Assembly (NCBI GenBank): GCA_963811825.1
Contig: CAWESS010000023.1
Span: 1 to 64,000, forward strand
Reading direction: 5' to 3'
DNA from: Fodinibacter sp963811825
GTDB taxonomy: Bacteria; Actinomycetota; Actinomycetes; Actinomycetales; Dermatophilaceae
Length of the DNA: 64,000 bases
Position numbers and translations under genes: made by a program. Positions 24,325-33,432 of the stretch are shown one piece after another; position 1 is the stretch's first letter; each line of letters opens with the position of its first letter. The notes below the pieces were generated by a model. The model had not been told where the DNA came from. It ran no database searches and saw only the letters and a list, made by a program, of their open reading frames with translations.

Positions 24325-24982
24325 GCCGGTAGCCCAGGCCGCGCACGGTCTCCAGCGACCGCGTCGCGAACGGCGCATCGATCTTGCGTCGCAGGTAGCC
24401 GATGTAGACCTCGACGACGTTGTCGGCCCCGGGGTAGTCCGAGTCCCAGACGTTCTCCAGGATCTCGGCCTTGCTCTGGACCTGGCCGGCCTTGCGCATG
24501 AGGTGGTGCAGGAGGGCGTACTCACGTGCGGTCAGCTTGATCTCGCGACCTTCGCGCGTCACCGACCTCGTGGTGGGGTCGAGGGAGAGCCCGCCGGCGG
24601 TGAGCGCGACCGGCCGCTCCGGTGCCCCTCTCCGGGCCAGCGCCTGGAGGCGGGCCAGGAGGACGGGGGTGCTGAACGGCTTGGTGACGTAGTCGTCGGC
24701 GCCGAGCTCGAACGCGTCGGTCTGGTCGTACTCGCCGTCCTTCGCGGTCAGCATGAGCACCGGTGCCCAGACCTTCGCTTCGCGCAGGTTCCGGAGCACG
24801 TCGTAGCCGTTCATCGACGGCAGCATGATGTCCAGGACGATGACGTCGTACTGGCCGAGCAGGCCGAGCCGCAGTCCCTCGCGGCCGTCGGTGACGTGGT
24901 CCACGACCCAGCCGTCATCTCGCAGGGCGTCGTCGAGCGCGGACGCCAGGGGGCGTTCGTCCTCGACCAGCAGCAGTCTCAC
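24293..24982 (-). CDS. OmpR-family response regulator
   Basis: Response regulator of 229 residues. The receiver domain has the phospho-acceptor Asp51 in VIVLDIMLP, acidic residues in LLVEDE and Lys in YVTKPFS. The winged-helix DNA-binding domain covers about residues 130-222 (LTAREYALLHHLM, DNVVEVYIGYLRRKI, TVRGLGYRL). Start is GTG 24982. It faces away from gabT and converges with the histidine kinase at 22960, its probable partner, with overlapping coding ends. A palindrome GACGTGTCACGTC at 25011-25023 lies upstream. Confidence 0.93.
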   Translation of the reverse strand: MRLLLVEDERPLASALDDALRDDGWVVDHVTDGREGLRLGLLGQYDVIVLDIMLPSMNGYDVLRNLREAKVWAPVLMLTAKDGEYDQTDAFELGADDYVTKPFSTPVLLARLQALARRGAPERPVALTAGGLSLDPTTRSVTREGREIKLTAREYALLHHLMRKAGQVQSKAEILENVWDSDYPGADNVVEVYIGYLRRKIDAPFATRSLETVRGLGYRLNPVEEEPGA

Positions 24983-25142
24983 GCGGGGGGACCATCCTGA
25001 GGTGCTTCGCGACGTGTCACGTCAAGGTTACCCACTTCGACCGGCGGCTGCCGAGGCCACCGAGGGGTCGGTCGGAGCGAGGCGCTGATGCGACGGATTC
25101 CGTAGTTCCGGGGCCTCCGGGGGCGCGGATAGGATCGGCCTC

Positions 25143-26477
25143 ATGATCGAGCAGAAGCGCATCCTCGCGACGTCCATCCCGGGCCCGGCCAGCCAGGCGC
25201 TCCAGCAGCGCAAGCTCGCCAGCGTGGCTTCCGGGGTGAGTACCGGTCTGCCGGTCTACGTCACCGAGGCGGCGGGCGGCATCCTGCGTGACGCCGACGG
25301 CAACCAGCTCATCGACTTCGGCTCGGGCATCGCCGTGACGACCGTCGGAAACGGCAACCAGCGGGTCATCGACGCCGTCACCGCGCAGATCAACCAGTTC
25401 ACGCACACGTGTTTCATGGTCACGCCGTACGACAAGTACGTGCAGGTCTGCGAGAAGCTGAACGAGCTGACGCCCGGCGACCACGAGAAGCGCTCGGCCC
25501 TGTTCAACTCCGGTGCGGAGGCCGTGGAGAACGCCGTGAAGATCGCCCGCCACGCCACCGGCCGCTCGGCGATCGTCGCGTTCGACCACGGCTACCACGG
25601 GCGCACCAACCTCACGATGGGCCTCACCGCGAAGAACATGCCCTACAAGGACGGCTTCGGGCCGTTCGCGAGCGAGCTCTACCGCGTGCCGATGGCCTAC
25701 CCCTATCGCTGGCCGGGCGGCGCGGACCACTGCGCCGAGCAGGCCCTGCGCACCGTCACCGACCAGATCCACGCGCAGGTGGGTGAGGCCAACACCGCCG
25801 CGGTGATCATCGAGCCGATCCAGGGCGAGGGCGGCTTCATCGTGCCCCCCGAGGGCTTCCTCCCGGGCCTGGCGCAGTGGTGTCGCGACCACGGCATCCT
25901 GCTCATCGCGGACGAGGTGCAGTCGGGGTTCTGCCGCACCGGCGACTGGTTCGCCTGCGACCACGAGGGCGTCGTCCCCGACCTCATCACCGCGGCCAAG
26001 GGCATCGCCGGCGGGATGCCGCTCGCCGCCGTCACCGGGCGGGCCGAGCTCATGGATGCCGTGCACGCCGGCGGTCTCGGCGGCACCTACGGCGGCAACC
26101 CCGTGGCCTGCGCCGCGGCGCTCGCCGCCATCGAGACGATGGAGGAGGAGGACCTCGCCGGGCGAGCCCGCGAGATCGGTGACATCCTCACCGACCGGCT
26201 GGGGCGCCTGGCCGAGAAGTACGACGAGGTCGGCGAGGTGCGCGGCCGCGGCGCGATGATCGCCATGGAGCTCGTCACCGACCCCGACACCAAGGAGCCC
26301 GCCGCGGCGCTCACGGCCGCGGTCAACAAGGGCTGCCACGAGCGCGGGCTCGTCACGTTGACGTGCGGCACCTACGGCAACGTCTTCCGGTTCCTGCCGC
26401 CCCTGTCGATCTCCGACGACCTGCTGCACGAGGGCATGGACGTCCTCGAGGAGTCCTTCACCGCAGCTGTGGGCTGA
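25143..26477 (+). CDS. gabT: 4-aminobutyrate aminotransferase
   Basis: PLP-dependent class III aminotransferase of 444 residues, typical GabT length. The PLP lysine is in TAAKGIAGGMPLAA; other landmarks are FNSGAEAVENAVKIAR, FDHGYHGRTNLTM, EPIQGEGGF and IADEVQSGFCRTG. It moves the amino group of GABA to 2-oxoglutarate, giving succinate semialdehyde. TAGGAT seven bases before ATG 25143 indicates a leaderless transcript. An SDR oxidoreductase gene begins two bases after its stop, so the pair is probably one operon. Confidence 0.95.
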   Translation: MIEQKRILATSIPGPASQALQQRKLASVASGVSTGLPVYVTEAAGGILRDADGNQLIDFGSGIAVTTVGNGNQRVIDAVTAQINQFTHTCFMVTPYDKYVQVCEKLNELTPGDHEKRSALFNSGAEAVENAVKIARHATGRSAIVAFDHGYHGRTNLTMGLTAKNMPYKDGFGPFASELYRVPMAYPYRWPGGADHCAEQALRTVTDQIHAQVGEANTAAVIIEPIQGEGGFIVPPEGFLPGLAQWCRDHGILLIADEVQSGFCRTGDWFACDHEGVVPDLITAAKGIAGGMPLAAVTGRAELMDAVHAGGLGGTYGGNPVACAAALAAIETMEEEDLAGRAREIGDILTDRLGRLAEKYDEVGEVRGRGAMIAMELVTDPDTKEPAAALTAAVNKGCHERGLVTLTCGTYGNVFRFLPPLSISDDLLHEGMDVLEESFTAAVG

Positions 26478-26479
26478 GC

Positions 26480-27283
26480 GTGCCCGGCTCTCTGCCAGCG
26501 GTCTTCGATCTCACGGGTCGCACCGCCGTCGTCACCGGCGCCGGGTCGCCGACGGGCATCGGGATGGCATCGGCCCGGTTGCTGGCCGCGTGCGGTGCGT
26601 CGGTCGTGGTGTGCGCGACGACGGCGCGCGTCCACGAGCGGGTCGCCGAGCTGACGGATGCCGGGCACGTCGCCTCCGGTGTCGTGGGTGACCTCACCAC
26701 GGAGGCCGGCGCGGCGGCCGTCGTCGAGGCCGCGCTCGTGCTCGGAGGTGGGCTCGACGTCCTCGTCAACAACGCCGGGATGGTCTCGGTCGCGGGCGGT
26801 GGTGACTACCTCGAGGGCGACCTGCTCGGCACGACCCCGCCACGCTGGGCGGCGTCGATCGCGCGCAACCTCGACACGGCATACCTCATGACCCGGGCCG
26901 CGCTGCCGCACCTGCGCGCCAGCGGTGCGGGGCGCGTGGTCATGGTGTCATCGGTCTCGGGGCCGGTCATGGCGATGCGGGCGGACGTCGCGTACGCCGC
27001 GGCGAAGGCCGGGCTGGTCGGTCTCACCCGGGCGCTGGCCGTCGACGAGGGGGTCCATGGCGTGACCGTGAATGCGGTGGCGCCGGGGTGGATCGCCACC
27101 GGGTCGCAGACGGCGGGTGAGGCGCGCGAGGGGCTGGTGACGCCGGTGGGCCGATCCGGCACGGCCGAGGAGGTGGCCGCCGCGGTGGTCTTCCTCGCCT
27201 CGCCCGGTGCCGGGTACGTCACCGGCCAGGTGCTCGTCGTCGACGGTGGCAACAGCGTGCGCGAGGAGCGGGCCGCGCGCTGA
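26480..27283 (+). CDS. SDR-family oxidoreductase
   Basis: Short-chain dehydrogenase of 267 residues, cytosolic. The nucleotide-binding motif is TGAGSPTGIG, NNAG follows at the end of strand four, the catalytic Ser is in MVSSVSG and the YxxxK pair is in YAAAKAG. The C-terminal TGQVLVVDGGNS is typical of classical SDRs. GTG 26480 begins two bases after the gabT stop, implying translational coupling. Substrate unknown; the context suggests amino-acid or aldehyde metabolism. Confidence 0.9.
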   Translation: MPGSLPAVFDLTGRTAVVTGAGSPTGIGMASARLLAACGASVVVCATTARVHERVAELTDAGHVASGVVGDLTTEAGAAAVVEAALVLGGGLDVLVNNAGMVSVAGGGDYLEGDLLGTTPPRWAASIARNLDTAYLMTRAALPHLRASGAGRVVMVSSVSGPVMAMRADVAYAAAKAGLVGLTRALAVDEGVHGVTVNAVAPGWIATGSQTAGEAREGLVTPVGRSGTAEEVAAAVVFLASPGAGYVTGQVLVVDGGNSVREERAAR

Positions 27284-27383
27284 ACTTCTCCGCCATCACA
27301 GTGACGGCGGAGATCGTCCATCCGGTCGGAGAAATATCTCCGCCACGCGGTAACTTCTCCGCCGTCCCAGTGATGACGGAGAT
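27283..27383. repeat. Two 32-base imperfect repeats after the SDR gene
   Basis: Copies at 27283-27314 and 27352-27383 both begin AACTTCTCCGCC and end CGGAGAT, with four differences over 32 bases. Each contains inverted CTCCGCC/GGCGGAG-type arms, so each can fold. The spacer carries another related fold (GGAGAAATATCTCC). They follow the SDR stop and may act as terminators, or be a small dispersed repeat. Confidence 0.65.
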
Positions 27384-27419
27384 TGTTCACGCCGCGCCAC
27401 CGCGCTCGCGACATGAGAG

Positions 27420-27448
27420 GACCGGGCCAACTCATACTTGGCCCGGTC
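27420..27448. terminator. Perfect 11-base-pair hairpin between convergent genes
   Basis: GACCGGGCCAA (27420-27430) and TTGGCCCGGTC (27438-27448) pair perfectly around a 7-base loop. It lies 100 bases past the stop of the convergent MFS gene and 137 past the SDR stop. Confidence 0.65.
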
Positions 27449-27548
27449 AGGACGAGTTTGGGTGAGGTGCCCACCCGATCCGGTGACCGACACGCGGCAT
27501 CCCCGACAACGGCGGGTGAAGGATCGCCGCAGCAGCTCAGCCCGCAGG

Positions 27549-28904
27549 TCAGGGGCGGGGGTCCTCGGGGCGGGAGATGCCGGGGAGCAGGGTCTCGCCC
27601 GACCGCAGCGCGTCGAGTGCCGCCGGGTGGACCTCCTCGAGGTGGCGCAGGCTCTTGCGTCGGTAGCGCACGAGCTGCACGACGCCGATCCCCCAGAAGA
27701 GGAACTGCACCGACATCGCGATCCGGAAGTGCTCCAGCGTGTACGTCGACGGCCCTCCGGGAGCCAGCTGGTCGAGCACGATGCCGATGAGCGCGATCGT
27801 CGCCAGGGATGCCACGAAGCCACCGATGTTGACCACCCCCGTCGCCCGGCCCAGGTGCGAGGACGGGTGGAAGGTGCGGGCCAGGTCGAAGCCCACCATC
27901 GAGCCCGGGCCGCCGAGGGCCGTGACGACGACGAGCACGACGAGCAGCCACAGCGGCGCCGGCCCGGGCCACAGGAGCACGACCGCCCAGACGGTCATGA
28001 TCGCCGCGACGATGCCGAGCACGAGCTGCGAGCGCCGGTAGGGGACCCGGGCGGTGAACGCCGCGACGGCCGGCCCGGCAGCCATGCCCGTCACCGTCAT
28101 GACGATGAGCAGCCACGAGGCGACGCCCTCGTCGACCCCTTCCCCGCTCGTGAGGAACGGGAACCCCCAGAGCATGACGAACACGGTCGCCCCGAACTGC
28201 GAGGTGAAGTGCACCCACAGCCCCAGCTGGGTGCCGGGGTTGCCCCACACCTCGGCGAGGGTGCTCGCCAACGCCCGGATCTTGATCCGCTCGACGGCCT
28301 CCCCGCGGTAGGGGGAGTCCTTCACCACGAGCAGGAGCAGGACGCCGAGCACGATGCCGATGCCGGCGGCGGTCGCGAACGACCGGGTCCACCCCCAGGT
28401 GGCCAGGGCAGCCGCCAGGGGGGTGGCGGCCGCGATCGCCCCGAGCTGGCCCGCCATGCCGGTGAGCTGGGTGATGAACGGGGCCTGCTTGACGCGGAAC
28501 CAGACCGCGACCAGGCGCAGCAGCGAGGTGAAGATCATCGCGTCGCCGGCCCCGAGCAGGACCCTCGCCGCGATCCCCGCCTCGAAGGTCCCCGCGAACG
28601 CGAACCACATCTGGCCGCCCGTCATGAGCACCAGCCCGGTGACCATCAGCCGCTTCGACCCGAACCGGTCGATGAGCACGCCGACCGGGATCTGCATGGC
28701 GGCGTACACGGCGAGCTGGAGGACGGTGAACGTCGCGAGCTGGGCCGCGCTGATGTTGAAACGGTCGGCGGCGAGCAGCCCCGCCACCCCGAGGGAGGTG
28801 CGGTGGAAGACGGCCAGGATGTAGACCGACAGCGCGACCAGCCAGATGACCCAGGCGCGGCGGTGACCGATGTTGTGCACCTGTCGCAGCACGGGTCGCG
28901 TCAC
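27549..28904 (-). CDS. MFS transporter
   Basis: Major facilitator transporter of 451 residues with about twelve membrane segments. MFS landmarks are the loop IDRFGSKRLMVTG after segment two and GGPGSMVGFDLARTFHPSSHLGRATG in the second half. The GTG start at 28904 has TAGAAT six bases upstream (leaderless). The C-terminal tail is cytosolic and charged (YRRKSLRHLEEVHPAAL). Similar actinobacterial transporters resemble nitrate/nitrite or sugar-phosphate families, but no substrate is clear here. It stands alone. Confidence 0.9.
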   Translation of the reverse strand: MTRPVLRQVHNIGHRRAWVIWLVALSVYILAVFHRTSLGVAGLLAADRFNISAAQLATFTVLQLAVYAAMQIPVGVLIDRFGSKRLMVTGLVLMTGGQMWFAFAGTFEAGIAARVLLGAGDAMIFTSLLRLVAVWFRVKQAPFITQLTGMAGQLGAIAAATPLAAALATWGWTRSFATAAGIGIVLGVLLLLVVKDSPYRGEAVERIKIRALASTLAEVWGNPGTQLGLWVHFTSQFGATVFVMLWGFPFLTSGEGVDEGVASWLLIVMTVTGMAAGPAVAAFTARVPYRRSQLVLGIVAAIMTVWAVVLLWPGPAPLWLLVVLVVVTALGGPGSMVGFDLARTFHPSSHLGRATGVVNIGGFVASLATIALIGIVLDQLAPGGPSTYTLEHFRIAMSVQFLFWGIGVVQLVRYRRKSLRHLEEVHPAALDALRSGETLLPGISRPEDPRP

Positions 28905-28983
28905 CGGCCGATTCTAGGAGCCGATCGTCGCCCGCCGGTCCGCCCGCCACGGCCCGGAACGTGGCCCGGAACGCGACCCGAGC

Positions 28984-29460
28984 TCAGCTGGTGACGGAGT
29001 AGCTCGCGTCGGGTGCTGCACAGTAGGTGAACGGCCCACCCCGGGCGGAGTGGTACTGGAACAGCGCCTGCTCCACCCGCAGCATGAGCAGCTCACCCTC
29101 GACGAGGGCCTGCGTGTAGACCATCCCCTTCTCGGGGCAGCCGAGCGAGCCGTCGTTCCACGTCACCGGGCTCCAGGCGGCGACCACGACCTGCTCCGGG
29201 GGGACGTTCGCGCGGGTCGCGGTGTCGGCGATCGCCGCGGCGACCTCGGGGCGGGTGCGGATGTCGGCCGGCAGGGTGCCGGCTCCCGTCGAGGGAGGTG
29301 CGGATGCCGTGGGGCCGGGTGTGGGGCCCGCCGTGGCCGTACCGCTGTCCGTCGGGCTCGGCGAGGTCGAGGCCGCGGGGTCGTCGTCGCCGGACGCGCA
29401 CGCGGTCGCCGTGAGGACGACGGCGGCGAGCAGGGCTGCTGTGCGATGGAGCGTGCGCAT
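28984..29460 (-). CDS. Lipoprotein of unknown function
   Basis: Predicted lipoprotein of 158 residues with signal peptide and lipobox TATAC (residues 17-21), a Ser/Thr/Pro linker to about residue 62, then a compact domain containing PPEQVVVAAWSPVTWNDGSLGCPEKGM and FTYCAAPD with two conserved-looking cysteines. The WxDGSLGCP pattern occurs in small actinobacterial proteins of unknown role. ATG 29460 has GAGGAG upstream. An in-frame extension to 29490 lacks a signal peptide start. Confidence 0.82.
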   Translation of the reverse strand: MRTLHRTAALLAAVVLTATACASGDDDPAASTSPSPTDSGTATAGPTPGPTASAPPSTGAGTLPADIRTRPEVAAAIADTATRANVPPEQVVVAAWSPVTWNDGSLGCPEKGMVYTQALVEGELLMLRVEQALFQYHSARGGPFTYCAAPDASYSVTS

Positions 29461-29533
29461 CGGGACTCCTCGTGGCGGGGGCTTCATCATCTCGACGGCG
29501 CGTCTCCCGGTGTGGTTCCGTGGGCGGGCAGAG

Positions 29534-30712
29534 TCAGCGCAGGACGTGCCTGCTGATGACGAGCCGCTGGATCTGGTTGGTGCCCTCGAAGATCTGGGTC
29601 ACCTTGGCCTCACGCATGAAGCGTTCGGCCGGGAAGTCCTGGGTGTAGCCGGCGCCGCCGAGCACCTGGACGGCATCCGTGGTCACCTTCATCGCGGCAT
29701 CCGTGGCGATGAGCTTGGCGACCGCGGCTTCCTTGGAGAAGGCGCGGCCGGCGTCCTTGAGCCGGGCGGCGTGCAGGTAGGTCGCGCGGGCGCTCGTCAC
29801 CGCAGCCTCCATGTCGGCGATGAGGAAGGCCAGGCCCTGGTTCGCGGCGATGGCGCGACCGAACTGCTGGCGCTCCTTGGCGTAGGACGCGGCCAGGTCG
29901 AGGGCCGACTGGGCCAGGCCGGTGGCGGCGGCAGCGATACCCAGGCGGCCGGCATCCAAGGCGGACAGGGCGATGGCCATGCCCTGCCCCTCGGCGCCGA
30001 TGCGGTGGGTGGCATCGACGCGCACGTCGTCGTACATCACCTCGCGCACGGTGTCGCAGTGCAGGCCCATCTTGCGCTCGGGGGTGCCGAACGACAGCCC
30101 GGGTGCGTCGGCGGGCACGACGAAGCAGGTCAGGCCCTTGCCCCCGTCGTCGGAGGTGCGCGCGAAGGTCGTGTAGTAGTCGGCGTGCCCGGCGTGGCTG
30201 ATCCACGCCTTGCGGCCGCGCAGCACGTAGGCCGTGGGGTCGCTGTCGCCATTGCTGCCGCCCTCGGCGGTGGCGCGGGTCGTCATCGAGCCGATGTCGC
30301 TGCCGGCCTGCTGCTCGGACAGGCAGTAGGCGCCGAGCTGCTCGCCGGAGAGCATGCCGGGGAGCAGGGCCTCCTTCTGCTCCTGGGTGCCGAAGGTCGT
30401 CACGGGGAAGGCGGTGAGCGAGTGCACGGAGACGCCGACGGCCACGCTCATCCACGCCGAGGCGATCTCCTCGACGACCTGGAGGTAGACCTCGTAGGGC
30501 TGGCCGTAGCCGCCGAACTCCTCGGGGTGGGGGAGCGAGAGCAGGCCGGCGGCGCCCAGGGTGCGGAAGACCTCGGTGGGGAAGGACTCGTCGGTCGCGG
30601 CGGCGCGCTCGGCGTCGTCGACCTTGGGCCGCAGTTCCTTGTCACAGATCTCGCGGGTCAGGTCGATGAGGTCCTGACCTTCCTCGGTCGGCATCAGCCG
30701 CGTCGCTGCCAT
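29534..30712 (-). CDS. Acyl-CoA dehydrogenase
   Basis: FAD enzyme of 392 residues that oxidises acyl-CoA to the 2-enoyl form. The domain order is helical N-terminus, beta domain (YCLSEQQAGSDIGSM, KAWISHAG) and C-terminal helices, with the catalytic Glu in IFEGTNQIQR. The helical region ERQQFGRAIAANQGLAF is a family signature. A leaderless start is likely: TACGCT lies six bases before ATG 30712. The molybdate operon lies just upstream on the same strand with its own promoter. Chain-length preference is not visible. Confidence 0.94.
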   Translation of the reverse strand: MAATRLMPTEEGQDLIDLTREICDKELRPKVDDAERAAATDESFPTEVFRTLGAAGLLSLPHPEEFGGYGQPYEVYLQVVEEIASAWMSVAVGVSVHSLTAFPVTTFGTQEQKEALLPGMLSGEQLGAYCLSEQQAGSDIGSMTTRATAEGGSNGDSDPTAYVLRGRKAWISHAGHADYYTTFARTSDDGGKGLTCFVVPADAPGLSFGTPERKMGLHCDTVREVMYDDVRVDATHRIGAEGQGMAIALSALDAGRLGIAAAATGLAQSALDLAASYAKERQQFGRAIAANQGLAFLIADMEAAVTSARATYLHAARLKDAGRAFSKEAAVAKLIATDAAMKVTTDAVQVLGGAGYTQDFPAERFMREAKVTQIFEGTNQIQRLVISRHVLR

Positions 30713-30739
30713 GGCCCGAGCGTACCTACCGCCGTGGGG

Positions 30740-31859
30740 TCAGGCCGGGTAGGCGCTGACCTCGGTGGCCTTCACGCTCGCCCACAGCGCCGTCCCGGGC
30801 TGCAACCGCAGGGCGGCGACGGACGCCGCGGTGACCTCGGCGACGAGCGGGTGACCGGCGTCGTCGCTCAGGCGCACCCGCGCGAGCTGGCCGAGCAGCT
30901 CGACGGCGACGACGACGAGCGGCCAGGTGTTGCGCGGCGACCCCTCGGGGCGCGCCGGGAACAGCGAGACCGCCGACGGCGCGAAGGCCACCCACGTCGC
31001 CCCGTGGTGGTCCTGCCCGCTCGTGACGACCGGCCCGAGTGCGGTCATCACCGTGCCGCCGTCGGTGACGGTCCCGGCGTACAGGTTGAGGCCGACGACC
31101 TGGGCGACGTAGGGGCTGCGGGGGCGCTCGACGACCTCGGCCGGTGTGCCCTGCTGCACGACGCGGCCCCCCTCGAGGAAGACGAGCCGGTCGGCGAGCG
31201 TGAGTGCGTCGAGCGGGTCGTGCGTGACGAGCACCGTGACCCCGTCGTATGCCGTGAGCCGGTGGGCCAGCGTCGCGCGCACCTCCGTGCGGGTCGCGGG
31301 GTCCAGCGCCGACAGCGGCTCGTCGAGCAGGAGCAGGCGGGGGTCGGTCGCCAGTGCTCGGGCGAGCGCGACGCGCTGTGCCTGTCCGTGGGAGAGGGCC
31401 GTCGCGCGACGGTTCGCAAGGTCGGCGATGCCCAGCCCGGCCAGTTCCTCGGCCACCCGGGCCGCCACCACAGCCCGCGACCCCCCACGGGCGCGGGGCC
31501 CGAAGGCGACGTTGGCCGCAGCCGTGAGGTGCGGGAAGAGGAGGTGCTCGGCCAGCAGCAGTCCGGTGCGGCGGGATGCCGGGTCGAGCGCCACCGGCCC
31601 GTCGGCACCTCGCGTGTCGGCCCAGGTCACCCCGTCGACCCTGCACGTGGCCGCCACGCAGCGGCAGCAGGCCCGCGAGTGCGTGGAGCACCGTGGTCTT
31701 GCCGGAGCCGTTGGGGCCCAGCACGGCGACGACCTCACCCGGTTTCGCGTGCAGCGGGACGTCCGTGGTGAAGGCAGCATGGCCGGCCACGACGTGGGCG
31801 TCGAGGCCGAGGTCGAGGTGTGGAGCGGCGTTCGTGGCCGTCGTGGCGGGCGACGTCAC
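30740..31859 (-). pseudogene. modC: Molybdate ABC transporter ATPase, one frameshift
   Basis: ATP-binding subunit of about 372 residues. It starts at GTG 31859, overlapping the modB stop as GTGA. The first frame gives VVAGHAAFTTDVPLHAKPGEVV, Walker A LGPNGSGKTT and ALAGLLPLRGG. A one-base shift near 31655-31665 (GGCGGCC) then moves the gene to a frame with VDGVTWADT, the signature LSHGQAQRVALARALA, Walker B LLLLDEPLSALD and the switch His in LVTHDP. The last 110 residues are the TOBE/Mop domain (NLYAGTVTDGG to VSAYPA). Everything except the one base fits a working ModC. Confidence 0.87.
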
Positions 31860-32668
31860 CGGAGCCACCGCCCACGCAGCGCCCCGAGCACCCCGACGCA
31901 GACGACGAGCATGACGACGCTGAGCGCGATGGCGGCGTCGGGGTCCTGCTCGAGGGCCGTGTAGATCGCGAGCGGTGCGGTCTGGGTCGTGCCGACGAAG
32001 TTGCCGGCGAAGGTGATCGTGGCGCCGAACTCGCCGAGGGCCCGTGCCCAGGCCAGCGCGGCACCGGCGGCGATCCCCGGCGCCGCCAGGGGTAGTGCCA
32101 CGCGCGTGAAGGTGTGCCACGGCGTGGCACCGAGGGTCGCTGCGAGGGCGTCGTAGCGGCGGTCGACCTGGCGCATGGCCCCCTCGACGGCCACGACGTA
32201 GAACGGCATCGCGACGAACACCTCGGCGAGCACGACCGCGACGGGGGTGAAGGGGATGCGGATGCCGAACAGCTCGCCGAGCGGGGCCCCGACGACGCCG
32301 TTGCGCCCGTAGGCCAGCAGCAGCGCGACACCCCCGACCACCGGCGGAAGCACGAGGGGGACGACGAGCACGGCCCGCAGCCAGGTCGCCAGGCGTCCGC
32401 TGCTCCGGGCGAGCAGCCAGGCCAGGGGGGTGCCGACGAGGATCGAGATGACGACGGTGGTGCTCGTCGTGAGGAGCGACAGTCGCACGGCCGGCCACAC
32501 CGTGGGGCTGGACAGGTGCTCGGGCAGGGCGGCCCAGTCGGCTCGCAGGAGCAGGGCCGCGAGGGGGATGGCGATCAGGCCCACGGCGACGGTGGCGGGG
32601 AGGATGAGCGGCAGCCGCTGCCGCAGCCGGCTGGCCACGGGGGCGCTGACGGCCGGGTCGGCGCTCAT
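31856..32668 (-). CDS. modB: Molybdate ABC transporter permease
   Basis: Inner-membrane subunit of 270 residues with six hydrophobic segments. The ABC-contact loop is AATLGATPWHTFTRVALPLAAPGIAAG, followed by ALGEFGATITFAGNF, a ModB/CysU signature. Start ATG 32668 overlaps the modA stop by four bases and its own stop overlaps modC, so the three are coupled. Confidence 0.94.
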   Translation of the reverse strand: MSADPAVSAPVASRLRQRLPLILPATVAVGLIAIPLAALLLRADWAALPEHLSSPTVWPAVRLSLLTTSTTVVISILVGTPLAWLLARSSGRLATWLRAVLVVPLVLPPVVGGVALLLAYGRNGVVGAPLGELFGIRIPFTPVAVVLAEVFVAMPFYVVAVEGAMRQVDRRYDALAATLGATPWHTFTRVALPLAAPGIAAGAALAWARALGEFGATITFAGNFVGTTQTAPLAIYTALEQDPDAAIALSVVMLVVCVGVLGALRGRWLR

Positions 32669-33432
32669 GGGGTGAGGAACCCGGCATCCGTGAGGGCCTG
32701 ACGGCCCGCATCGCTGGCGACGAGCTCGGCGAACCCCGTCGTGTCGGCGCGGTCGGTGAGCCGGACGAGCGGGTAGTCCAGCGTCGTGTTGTCGTCGGCC
32801 GGGATCGGCACCCCCCGCACCCGGTCACCGGCGGTGACCACGTCGGAGTGGTAGACGATCGCGGCATCCGCCTCTCCCAGAACGATCTTGGCCAGCGTGG
32901 AGCGCACATCGACCTCGCGCGAGACGACGTTCGCAGTGACCCCGGCGCGCTCGAGCACCTCGTCGGCGGCGCTGCCACAGGGGGCGGTCTCGACGCACAG
33001 GACGACGTCGGCATCCGGCTGTGCGAGGTCGGCGAGGCTGCTGACACCGGCCGGGTCGGTGGGCGGGGTCACGATCTCGAGGACGTTGCGGGCGACGGTG
33101 GTGCGCCGTGCGGGGTCGCGGGCGGCCTCGGGCAGCTGCTCGATGACCGTGGTGCCGGCGAGCACGACGAGGTCGGCGGGGGCGCCCTGCGCGACCTGCT
33201 GCGCGAGCTTGGTGCTCGAGCCGAAGCTGAGCCGTACCCGCGCCCCGGGGTGGTCGGCCTCGTAGGCCCGGGCCAGGGTCGTCAGCGGCTCGGTGAGGGA
33301 GGAGGCCGCGAGCACGGTCAGGGTGCGGTCACCGGTGTCCCCGCTGCCGACCGAACCGGCCGTGGAGGCGCAACCGCCGAGCACGGATGCCGTGATGAGG
33401 GATGCCGTGAGCCTCGCCAGGGCGGACCTCAC
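32665..33432 (-). CDS. modA: Molybdate-binding lipoprotein
   Basis: Substrate-binding protein of 255 residues, anchored by lipobox VLGGC after a short signal peptide. Key strands are LTVLAASSLTEPL, LSFGSSTKLAQQVAQGAPADLV and ADAAIVYHSDVV; the Ser/Ser and late Tyr positions are those that bind molybdate or tungstate in ModA. GTG 33432 overlaps the upstream regulator stop as GTGA. The open frame extends far upstream but without a signal peptide. Confidence 0.92.
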   Translation of the reverse strand: MRSALARLTASLITASVLGGCASTAGSVGSGDTGDRTLTVLAASSLTEPLTTLARAYEADHPGARVRLSFGSSTKLAQQVAQGAPADLVVLAGTTVIEQLPEAARDPARRTTVARNVLEIVTPPTDPAGVSSLADLAQPDADVVLCVETAPCGSAADEVLERAGVTANVVSREVDVRSTLAKIVLGEADAAIVYHSDVVTAGDRVRGVPIPADDNTTLDYPLVRLTDRADTTGFAELVASDAGRQALTDAGFLTP

